Of a stretch of 64,000 nucleotides of DNA, positions 11,428 through 20,652 are shown one piece after another. The stretch comes from Selaginella moellendorffii. Lineage: Eukaryota > Streptophyta > Lycopodiopsida > Selaginellales > Selaginellaceae. Position 1 is the first letter of the stretch, and every line of letters starts with the position of its first letter. The translations under genes were made by a program, and so were the position numbers. Where the stretch lies: assembly GCF_000143415.4 (NCBI RefSeq), contig NW_003314369.1, positions 62,001-126,000 of the forward strand, read 5' to 3'. A model generated the notes under the pieces. It had not been told where the DNA came from. It saw nothing but the letters and a program-made list of their open reading frames with translations, and made no database searches.

Positions 11428-12089
11428 GGTGGCGTATGATTTGAGAAACGAGATATGGAGATAGAGAGAGAGAGAGAGGGGCTCGCAAAAGACCCCACCG
11501 TCCACGCAGAATTAGCCGTAGTCTACATGAACGCTCTGCGCTCCAACGAATCTGTGATACATTAAAATCACCGATCACGCTCTCTGCTGGATCACACACA
11601 CAATGAGAGTGAGAATTCGCGAATACAAACCCCAGAGGAGCAAAATCAAGCTCAATCCACCACAATGCGGGTGCCCACTTACCTCACAGATCATTCCACC
11701 GCATCCGCGATCACAAATCCAGCGCATTGGAGCTCGCCGCCACGCATCGATCGATCGATCGATCGCCAAGAACACTCTCTTTCTTCTCTCTGGGCGCTCT
11801 ACTTAATATCCTAGCAACAAAAGGTAAGAAGAATTTCCTTGACGCGTTTTACTTTTACCTGGGAGACACGTGCCCGGCGCTCAGTGGGAGGCCGAAACAC
11901 GTACATGTCCCGAGGATATGCCGCCATTCGTCCTTTCCAAAATACATTCTTTTAAAAGAGGCTTCTAGAAGAGGAAAACTCCAAAAAAAACCCCAGCCGT
12001 CGATCCCATCCTCTTTGCGAGTGCTGGTTGGTGGACCGACCATTGAACGCGACTCGCGGTTTCAAAGGCGTACGAAGCGTACGCCCGTA
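11428..12089. other. Upstream region of the LRR gene, with simple repeats
   Basis: It holds a short GA-rich run (about 11,445-11,477) and a GATC tandem run (about 11,747-11,764). It probably contains the LRR gene's 5' UTR and promoter on the minus strand. No other gene is seen. Confidence 0.5.
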
Positions 12090-12340
12090 GAGATCGTTGT
12101 CCGTAGCTCCGGGGGCCATCACCGGTTCGAATCCAGCCAAAAGCGTTGCAATTTTTCTCCCCTTGGGCTTGTTTTCTGCCAGGACAGTTGGTTACCACAT
12201 GTTTCTGAGACAAAATAAAAACGTCAGAGAGATAAAAAATATCAGTATAAAGGTTAAAACTTGGTTGGTTCGTTCGAAGAAAGCTCCATTTGACTTTGCC
12301 ACTGTAAAGCCTGCCCTGTTTTGTTTCTCTGCAACTAAAG
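12090..12340 (+). repeat. SINE-like repeat, copy 1 (intact B-box)
   Basis: A unit of about 245 bp with a perfect polymerase III B-box, GGTTCGAATCC, at 12124-12134. Downstream come a pyrimidine-rich TTTTTCTCC segment, CCACATGTTTCTG and a TTTGTTTCTCTGCAA block. The same order recurs at 12,565-12,835. A tRNA-like head plus an unrelated body suggests a tRNA-derived SINE; no clear A-box is visible. Confidence 0.45.
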
Positions 12341-12424
12341 CACTAAGTTTGTTTGATCGCAGTTTTTTTCGTGAGATAATTTCTGTTCGATGGTATTCAG
12401 CCCTTCTTCTTCTTCTTTATCATC

Positions 12425-12560
12425 TATAGATCGTTCGAAGAAAGAGTGCCACTTTTGTCCTCCTTGGAAATGTGCCTTGTTTTGTTTCTCTGCAAGTAAA
12501 GCATTAAATTCATACTGGAAGAACTGGAAACGTATATGATACATACTCTTGGATACACTC
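12425..12560 (+). repeat. SINE-like repeat, 3' part only
   Basis: It repeats the GATCGTTCGAAGAAAG .. TTTGTTTCTCTGCAAGTAAAGCA segment of copy 1 and the TACTGGAAGAACTGGAAA .. GATACATACTCTTG segment found again after copy 2. It lacks the B-box head. Confidence 0.45.
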
Positions 12561-12564
12561 AGTG

Positions 12565-12840
12565 TACCCGTAGACCGTAGGTCCGTGGACAAGCACCAGT
12601 TGGAATCCAGCCAAAGCGTTTGAGATTTTTCTCCTCTTGGTTTTTCTTTCTGCCAGGGCAGTTGAAAGTGGACAAGTTACCACATGTTTCTGGAGAAAAG
12701 AAACAAAAAAATATAATCGGTATGGAGGTTTGTTTTTTTATCGTCTGCAACTGTAAAGCCTGGCTTGCTTTCTTTCTCTGCAAGTAAAAGCACTGAGTTC
12801 GTACTGGAAGAACTAGAAATCATATGATACATACTCTTGT
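12565..12840 (+). repeat. SINE-like repeat, copy 2 (decayed B-box)
   Basis: It has the same order of blocks as copy 1: ATCCAGCCAAAGCG, TTTTTCTCC, CTGCCAGG-CAGTTG, CCACATGTTTCTG, ACTGTAAAGCCTG and CTCTGCAAGTAAA. The B-box is mutated to GTTGGAATCC. Confidence 0.45.
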
Positions 12841-13035
12841 CTCTTCTTCATCGTCATGGCAAAACCTGGAGACCTGCTCGTCTGATCGCCATGAGAAAAT
12901 CTCTTCAAACCTGTTTGATGATCGTAACCCGAGGCATTTTGATGGTCGAGCTCCATGATGGACTCGAAAGCCAGCCTCCCGAGCGTTACATTTTTCCACT
13001 TCCAGCAAGCTCCCAGCACAGCCCTTTCACCAGTT

Positions 13036-13410
13036 TCACTGCCTCGTCGACTTGACCACCATGCAAGTGTAGTGTTGAATCATGGGGGCAATCCCATACT
13101 TATGAGGTATTCCTTCGAATTCATCCTTCGCTCTGTCGACCAGGTGCATGGAGAGGAGCGTAACACCGTCTGGCTTCACACCGCCAACTTTCTCCATTCT
13201 CTCGAAAAGATCCAGCACTCGCCTCGGCAGCTATAGCCTGCGATCAGTGAGCTCCATGTCACTAAATCTTTGTTCCAAATGGAACTAAATACCTCGCACT
13301 TTATGACGAAACCAACGAGTGCGTTTGCGATGATAGGATCTCTCTCGGCACCTTTCCGCATACCCGATGATGATACAGTTTGCAATACGTATCCAGAAGA
13401 GAGTTCCTCC
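13036..13410 (-). pseudogene. PPR gene fragment
   Basis: Minus-strand pieces with PPR character occur in shifted frames: ANALVGFVIKCE with DLVTWSSLIAGYS, and LFERMEKVGGVKPDGVT with YGIAPMIQHYTCMV. The latter is the usual end of plant PPR repeats before the E region. Stops and frameshifts break the reading, so this is a relic. Confidence 0.55.
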
Positions 13411-13960
13411 CTCACCGATCTGTACAAGGCGAGGTGCGTGTGCCGCGAATGGCAACGAACAATCGACGATCCCAGATCCGCCAAGGGTACGCTCTCTCCC
13501 ACCGCTGCATCCCTCAAGGATGTTACGACTGGTCCTACTTTCAGCTGGATCAGGAGCCGCTTTCACTCATGCAAAAGCAAAATGTCAGGGGAGTGATCCT
13601 CGCTGAGAGGCGGGAAGCGAAGTGAGAGACTGTGCCATACACTACCGAGTTTCCTAATCCGTTGGTGTGGAACAAATCAACATGCACCGATGGGAAGGAT
13701 AGTGCATGGCTGATGGCCGGGACTACAGAGTAAATTCCAAGTGTTGGTCGGAGATTGATGTGCCTGCTGCCTTGAGGGAAGCTCGAGGAGTACCGGGGCT
13801 TGCTTGGTTCTCCTGTTAAGTGCTCCCTTTTATTCCATGACACGCTCGAGCTTCTTCCTTCTAACAACCGTGACATGATCCGGCTTACAAAATTCTTCTT
13901 GCATGCGTGAGGGAAGAACTTGAGAGCCAGAACGCCATCTATATCCCGAGATCCACATCC
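13400..13960 (+). pseudogene. F-box gene relic
   Basis: From about 13,408 the plus strand reads SLTDLYKARCVCREWQRTID, typical of the second half of an F-box. The adjacent frame continues with YFQLDQEPLSLMQKQNVRG, then TTEFPNPLVWNKSTCTDGKD after a stop. At least one frameshift and several stops are present. The boundary with the antisense PPR fragment near 13,400 is uncertain. Confidence 0.45.
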
Positions 13961-13984
13961 ACATCCCTGGACTCTCCTTGGCTA

Positions 13985-14755
13985 AGAGGTGGCATGGTAT
14001 CGAAAAAATTTCTTAGAAGGTTGGAGTTCCATCATGGATGTCCATGCTTCTGGAATGCAGACCTAGATTCCATGATCCGCAGGACACGAGGCTCTGACAT
14101 GGCATGGCATGAAACATATTTGCAGGTCTGATGCCCCACGGGGTCCCCATGATCATAAACATCTCTATCTAGGCATTCTGGGCAAATATGCCGACAGCAT
14201 GACATTCCACGTCACCAGACAGCTGGGGCATATCCCTTGCGGTGGGCAGCGATTTATGCCACCAACCAAAGGCATCTGGTCGAAAAAAGCCATGCAAATA
14301 CCATTTTGGGGCATATGCTCCTATGCCAGAACAAGGCATACTCGAGAATACCCTTCTAAATTTTTGTGCTGGACGAAAGGTTCCAACGTTGCGTTCTCAC
14401 AAGATCAAGCTCGGGAATGGAATCAAACGTTTGTTTTGCGTGATCGATGGCCATACGCTGTTAAAAGAGTAGTCACGGAGAAAAGGCTCTGCTGGCATCT
14501 CGTTAAAAGATTTGGGTCGCGTGATGCATTTGCCCGCCGCCGCAGTATCCGGCGAGCATCTCCCACGACAACGCGTCTCTTTTGGAGCTGAGCTTGTCGA
14601 AAACCTGTCGAGCTCGATCAATGTTGCAATTTCCGTGCATCTCGATGAGCTTGTTGAGGATGAAGACATCATCGCAGTGAAAGAGAATGTCCCTTGCTGC
14701 TGCGGCTTCTACAGGATTCGGTCATTTTTGCTTGCTTTCCTGAGAAAGTGAAACT
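13985..14755 (-). pseudogene. Decayed partial copy of the neighbouring PPR gene
   Basis: Long stretches match the intact PPR gene at 15448-17505 at DNA level. 14,355-14,740 parallels 17,060-17,515 (the gene's first 150 codons), and 13,990-14,240 parallels parts of 16,190-16,590. Small deletions and shifts destroy the frame, and the middle repeats are missing. Orientation is the same as the parent, so a tandem duplication followed by decay is likely. Confidence 0.75.
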
Positions 14756-14837
14756 TGAATCTCCAGGACGATCATGGAAAACTGAAGGGAACTTAGAGCC
14801 CTCGGAGAGGATTTTGTAAATTTTAAGGTTCGGAGGG

Positions 14838-14972
14838 ATAATGCCGCTCCACAGCAGGAAAAATTAAACCGAAAGATCAACTTGTTCAACCTTGAGACAG
14901 ACGTCCAAGACGAACGGGAAAGTAGAATCAGTGGTGCCGGCCACCGTTCTTCCATAAACACCGCAGCATAGA
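14838..14972 (-). pseudogene. Fragment of the FAD-GPDH gene, including intron sequence
   Basis: The blocks ATGCCGCTCCAC, AAGATCAACTTGTT, ACCTTGA-ACAGACGT, GCGTCCAAGA-like and AGAATCAGTGGTGCC, CCACCGTTCTTCC occur in the same order as at 21,480-21,720 of the intact gene. They cover the end of one exon, an intron and the next exon, with internal deletions. Intron retention points to DNA-level duplication, not retroposition. Confidence 0.65.
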
Positions 14973-15155
14973 AAGCAGTGAAGATCATGAATCGCTGGAA
15001 CAGGGAAGAGCTCTTCATTCTCGAGTCCCTGGAGCAGGATTTCCGTGGATCGCTGGAGCTTCTTCCTTCTCTGCTCCTTCTCTGCCTGGAGCTTCCCCCT
15101 TCCCGGCTCAGAGCCTTCGCCAGATCGCCATCTCCACGCCTTGCATATTCCGAGA

Positions 15156-15353
15156 TCATGGAAGTCCACGGAACGCTTCATCTAAGAGAGCGTCCTCCAT
15201 GCTCGTACATATCCAGCAGGCAGTCGCCACCACGCTGTTTGAAGAACAGTAATTCGTTCGCTCAGCAACATAGCTATGGACTCGCTTACCTGTTTGGAGA
15301 TCTCCTCGAAGATGACGTTGTGGGTGTAAAACGCTGAAACTTCTCGTTATCAT
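15156..15353 (-). pseudogene. Short PPR gene fragment
   Basis: The translation contains QTGKRVHSYVAER, the common plant PPR L-motif, then NSVVATA and SMEDAL in place of the usual NALVDMY..G.VEDA. It is isolated and out of frame with its surroundings. A second short match, 15,118-15,165 to 17,655-17,703, shows further duplicated DNA here. Confidence 0.5.
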
Positions 15354-15447
15354 CTAGACGTGATGGCATATGCCAGTCCATTTTGCTGTGGCATAGAAAC
15401 TTGCAAACGCTTCCTCCGCACTGTGCTTACTTTTTTCACCACCACGT

Positions 15448-17505
15448 TCATTGCAAACACATATTTTGTTGAAGGGCGATCGATTGAATCGCCCGCATTC
15501 TCGATTCGCATGCCCGCGGCTCTTTTTCTTCCGAGCTCTTGTTATTAGCGAGCGAGTACATGTGTGCCACGAGAACAAAGGCTCCTCCTTCCTTGGCACT
15601 TAGCTCCACCAGCTTCCTCGCGGCATAGCTTCCACGGGCGAAGCTACTGTGGCTCTTGCAAGCTCCAAGGAAACTCGTCCACTCCAGAGCATCGGGAACA
15701 AAGGGCATGGTTTGTAATAGATCTTGGGCTTCTTCCAAGTAGCCACTCCGACCAAGCAAATCCACCACGCAGCAGTAGTGCTGGTGTGTCGCCTCCACTC
15801 CAAAATCCATCGCCATGGACTGGAAGCAACCGCGGCCGTGCGATGCGTTCCCTGCCTGGCTACACGCGACCAGCACCGACACGAATATACCCTGGTCTCT
15901 AGAATCGACGCTGTCCAGCATCTTCATGGCATCAAACGCATCAAACGTGTCGCGGAAGAGGCCGTTGTGGGTGTAAACCGCGAGCAAGGAGTTCCATGAC
16001 ACGGAATCTTTCCTAGGCATCCTTTCAAAGAATATCCTCGCTTGGAGCATATGCCCGTTCTGCGCATATGCAAAGAACATGGCATTCCAGGATACTAGAT
16101 TCCTCTGTGGCATTTCATCAAACATAACCTTGGACTCTCCCAAATACCGCCCTTGGGCATATGCCACGAGCATGGCTGTCCAAGAGATTACGTTTTGCTG
16201 TGGCATGGTATCGAAAAACTTCTTAGCATCTTCTACGTGTCCACCTTGGATAAAGGCTGCCAGCATGGAGTTCCACGTCACTAGACTCCGATGTGGCATG
16301 AGGTCAAAGAGGTGCTTTGCCTCTTCCAAATGCCCAAACTGGGCATATGTGTCTATCATGGATGTCCATGCTACCATGTCTCGCTCTGGCATGGAGAGAA
16401 ACACAGACCTAGATTCTTTTATCCGTCCTTCCTTGGCACACACACACAAAAGGACATTCCAGGACACGAGGCTATGACATGGCATGGCTTGAAACGTGTT
16501 TCTGGCCTCAGCAAGGTAGTCGTTCTGGGCATATGCCGACAGCATGGCATTCCACGTCACCAGATTCAGCCGGGGCATATCGACAAACACCCCCCTTGCC
16601 CTGTCCATGTCACCGCTCTCTCCAAATGCCACCAGCATGGCATTCCACGTCACGAGATCGCGCTGTGGGATCCTGTGGAAAACGCGCTGGGCATCTGACA
16701 GGTGGCCATTTTGGGCAAATGCCGTCAGCATGGCATTCCACGTGGACAAGTTTCGCTCCTCCATGTCATGAAAAAGCTCTAGAGCTTTTTCTAAATGCCC
16801 GTTCTGAGCAAAAGCCGCCAACATTGCATTGCAGCAAATCACATCCCTCTCGGGCATCTCGTCAAACAGGGTCTTAGCGGCAAAGAGGTAGCCATTTTGG
16901 GCGTGAGCAGAGATCATGACCGTCCATGACACCACGTTAACCAATGGCATCCGGTCAAAAAGAGCCTTTGTTTCATACAAATGCCCTTCTTGGGCATATG
17001 CTGTTAGTAAAGCGGTCCACGACACTATGCCAGGAGAGGGCATACTCCAGAAAATAATTTTTGCCCCTTCTAAGTTCTTGTGCTGGACGAAAGCTGCCAG
17101 CATTGCGTTCCAACACACAAGATCAAGCTCGGGAATGGAATCAAACGTTAGTTTTGCGTGGTCAATATGCCCTGAATGGGCATATGCAGTTAAAAGGGCA
17201 GTCGCGGAGAGAAGGCTCCGTTGTGGCATCTCATTAAAGATCTGGGTGGCGTGATGCATTTGCTCGCCGCGGCAGTATACGGCAAGCATTCTCTCCCACG
17301 ACAATGCGTCTCTTTTGGAGCTGAGCTTGTCGAAAATCTGTCGAGCTCGATCGATGTTGTTGCAATTACCGTGCATCTCGATGAGCTTGTTGAACATGAA
17401 GACATCATCACAGCGGAAGAGACGGCAGACTCGATCGTCAATGTCCGTTGCAGTGCTGCGGCTTCTACAGGATTCGATCACACTGGTCCAGTATCGTCGA
17501 TCCAT
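15448..17505 (-). CDS. Pentatricopeptide repeat protein, S-type repeats, E-like end, no DYW
   Basis: One intron-free frame of 685 residues. From about residue 68 there are 15 tandem repeats of 31 residues with the S-motif pattern (for example LVTWNAMLVAFGESGDMDRA). After them come PPR-like segments with HYCCVVDLLGRSGYLEEAQDLL and an E-motif-like DALEWTSFLGACKSH. The reading then ends at about MCLQ without a DYW deaminase domain. PPR proteins of this kind bind organelle RNA one base per repeat, usually to specify C-to-U editing; lacking DYW, it may recruit a deaminase in trans. Organelle location is inference, and no strong transit peptide is seen in the first 40 residues. A decayed copy lies just downstream. 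Confidence 0.92.
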   Translation of the reverse strand: MDRRYWTSVIESCRSRSTATDIDDRVCRLFRCDDVFMFNKLIEMHGNCNNIDRARQIFDKLSSKRDALSWERMLAVYCRGEQMHHATQIFNEMPQRSLLSATALLTAYAHSGHIDHAKLTFDSIPELDLVCWNAMLAAFVQHKNLEGAKIIFWSMPSPGIVSWTALLTAYAQEGHLYETKALFDRMPLVNVVSWTVMISAHAQNGYLFAAKTLFDEMPERDVICCNAMLAAFAQNGHLEKALELFHDMEERNLSTWNAMLTAFAQNGHLSDAQRVFHRIPQRDLVTWNAMLVAFGESGDMDRARGVFVDMPRLNLVTWNAMLSAYAQNDYLAEARNTFQAMPCHSLVSWNVLLCVCAKEGRIKESRSVFLSMPERDMVAWTSMIDTYAQFGHLEEAKHLFDLMPHRSLVTWNSMLAAFIQGGHVEDAKKFFDTMPQQNVISWTAMLVAYAQGRYLGESKVMFDEMPQRNLVSWNAMFFAYAQNGHMLQARIFFERMPRKDSVSWNSLLAVYTHNGLFRDTFDAFDAMKMLDSVDSRDQGIFVSVLVACSQAGNASHGRGCFQSMAMDFGVEATHQHYCCVVDLLGRSGYLEEAQDLLQTMPFVPDALEWTSFLGACKSHSSFARGSYAARKLVELSAKEGGAFVLVAHMYSLANNKSSEEKEPRACESRMRAIQSIALQQNMCLQ

Positions 17506-20500
17506 TTTTGCTGAGAAAGCGCCACTTGAATCTCCAGGGTGATCATGATGAGGTGCACATTTTGTTTCCTTTAGACAACCGAGTAGATCAACTGATTATT
17601 TGTGGAAATCAACGGTTAGAAATTTATTGGATCGGGCAACGAAGCAAATCTTCACTCCCAGATCGCCATCTCCACACCTTGCATATCCCCAGATCATGGA
17701 AGTCATCTATCAACATGCATCCAGCCACCACCCTGTTTGTGTAAGGTGTCAATAGTGATAAATTTCTAATGTTTGATCTTCAGGTACGATACCAGGAAAA
17801 GAAACCCTGAAGACATGATTGGCAAGCTATGTCCATTATCATTAACTCCACAGCTTCAAGTGGTCAAGCATGATCCAATGTCAACGATAGTAATTTTCTC
17901 AACCTGGATTGTCATCCACGGTGAACCTTTCTTGCTCCGTGAGGAAACTATGTAAGAAGGGTGACTTGCTTGCACTCAGCAAGAAATGTGAGCACACTGA
18001 CTGGAAGAATGGATAGGGATAGCAAGGTAGTGGAGGCTTGTGGGTTGGCTGGGAAACTTAGTGGATGATGGCATAAGTAGTATATAAAGTAGTGTTTGGG
18101 GGCAAAACTGAACTTCACCTTTGTGTTGATATGTGTTTACTGGTGTTTAATAGTGATCATTAGAAGTGTGATAGAACTTGTGTCTTGAGTTAGGATCTTT
18201 CTTTGTGTTTGAGAGTGTGAAGCAGAGCAACTTAAAACTTGCAACATCCCATGCAAGTTAAATCACCATAGTGTGAGAGTTCCCCCTAGCATTTTTGTCA
18301 CCTTCCTATCCATATTTCCATGTTCATCCTTTGAATACTCCAGCCCACAACTCAACACCACCCATCCTTGTCTCAGCTAGCCACAAGTTTCTATGACCTT
18401 CCTTCTTTTATTTTTTTTTCCTCTGAAAGCTCTAACCCACACTTGGCAAATGCCAAACTTATCTATATATTAGGCACTTATACTTCTTTCCTACCACTGC
18501 TAACCACAATCACATATCTAAGACTCACATTGGTCCTTAGCCAAGCTACTATTGCTGGAAAACTTTGTTACCATATAGATTTCTACTGCCACTGTTTGTT
18601 CATTTGATAGTAAATCTTGCAAGAGTGGCTCTATTTTGTGGGAAAATGCCATCTCTGCATCCCCCCCTCCCCCCCCCCAAACTTGATTCAAGTCCTAATT
18701 TGACTCCACATTTATGACAAGGGAGCTGCAGTCTCCACCTTGTACAAATGCCTCAGGACTTCCTTCATCCCCTGCAGAGTCCTCAGCAGTGTTTCACAAA
18801 TGCCCCTTAGGACCAAAACATCTTGCACCCCTCCTGGCTGCTGACAATCAATCCCTTGCAGCCTCTTCTACAATCTTTGCTCCCAGCATTCCTTGATTGT
18901 TAAATAGCGTTAACATAGGAGGCTCCTCTCTCCCACGTCCAGATCCATATTTCTGCAGCAAATGCCAGCTGCCACCTCCAAAGTTAAAAACGTCCTTAGG
19001 CATTCGAAATGGTCTTCAACCATAGCCGCTGTCACTTCTTGTTGCTCCAAATCCTCACCCTTGTCCGGTAGGATTGTGTTGATGTCAATGGAATGATGCC
19101 AAATTGTCATGTGGCATTGAACTCCTATAAATCTACTCTGGGAATCTACTCCGGTTGGCTCGACTTGGATCATGGCAGTCCTATGTGCTTTAGCTACTCT
19201 GAGTATGACACACTAAAGCGGAGGCTCTTGGATAAAGGGTGGGCGAGAAAAATATGATTATAAATTTTGATTTTTCCTTTATGATTTCTAAGTGTTGCAT
19301 ATCTAAAAAAAAATTTCAAAAATCAATTTTAAAAGTTTTTTAAAACGTTTTAATAGTCTTAAAGTGCCCTAAAAAGTGGCACACCCCTTAGAATTAATCA
19401 CAAAAAGTAGATAAAACAAAAGTATTATGGCATAATCAAAATCAAATTGGGTCAAACAACTCTAATAGTAATGTTGACTAGTATGGCCGTGGATGGAAAA
19501 AGATTTGGTGGGGAATGTATTGGGGAAGGGTATGTTTTTGGGCATTTTAAGGATATTAGAAACAACTCAACCCAGAAACTATAGAAGTGTCAACCAAAGG
19601 CTTTGAGCATTGATTTTGCCTACATGCAATCCACAATCATGACTTGCATAAGCCTCAAGCAAGAGACCCAGCTGGGAAAAGCTACTGGCATCAAACTCTC
19701 TCACCTCACTTATGACTAGATTGACAACACAAATTCTTGTGACACCAGTACGATTGAACTTGTTGTGATTAACCCATGTGTCACCAACCCACCAACTCAA
19801 CATGGAAAATGCAAAAGCTCCATCAGGCCCCACTGGATTTCCCCAGCCAGCCTCAAAAACCATAAGAAACCCCATTGTGAAGGTGTTAAAGGTGCTAGAA
19901 CTCACTATAGCCCCAGATGCCATAGAAGGGGAGCCAAGAAAATAATGCCAGCAGCTTTCATACACAACAGTTCAAGAAGCTTGCATAGGATGTTGCAAGC
20001 CTCAAGACAATTTCTTTCTACACTATAAATCACACTCCAACTTGGGACACAAATTATGAGACACACTTCTAAATATCACTATTAAACATTGTTAAATGCA
20101 AAAACCCCAAAGAGAGGCCTAATTTCACAATCTCTCAACCTCCATAACTCTATGACCCACTTGGATTCCAGTTGCAGATGCTCAATTGAAGATCCCTTTA
20201 GGCATCATTGAAGATTCTTTATCACAGGGCCACCTTATCACATACCTCTAAACCTTATCCCACCAGTTTTGTTGTTTCCCAACTTTGGGCAGCACAAGCT
20301 TCAAGGTCGATGTTTACAGTTGCGGATCAATTCAGGTACGACTATTATTGGATCGCCAGCATTCCCATGTCAAGCGGATCAATTCACGGACATTATTGGA
20401 TCGCCAACATTCCTATAGTCTATACGAGGTCATGGAACACAAGTACGAGTTTATACTGTATAAGCAGAAAAGCCAGATCCATACAGTTCTCGCGGATAGG

Positions 20501-20652
20501 TTCGTGAAGTGGCCCCATAGCGTCCATCTCCTTTGTTGTGGAGCTCACTCTAAACTTTAGAACAAGATATTTCCAAGTGGTGAGATTATAGATTAATTCT
20601 GACGTTTATACATATCCCCACCAAGAGATATCATCAAAATAAATATATTTCC
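17506..20652. other. 3.1 kb with no recognisable gene
   Basis: It is AT-rich overall, with a poly-C tract near 18,661-18,679. A minus-strand open frame at 19579-19965 (128 residues) has no family I recognise. Around 20,330-20,425 an about 45-bp direct repeat (GCGGATCAATTCA .. TTATTGGATCGCCA) occurs twice. I see no complete transposon; old repeat DNA is likely. Confidence 0.5.

Noticed and set aside
12060-12140. Complete tRNA gene around the B-box
   Set aside because: Only the B-box is convincing; no paired acceptor stem or A-box can be assigned.
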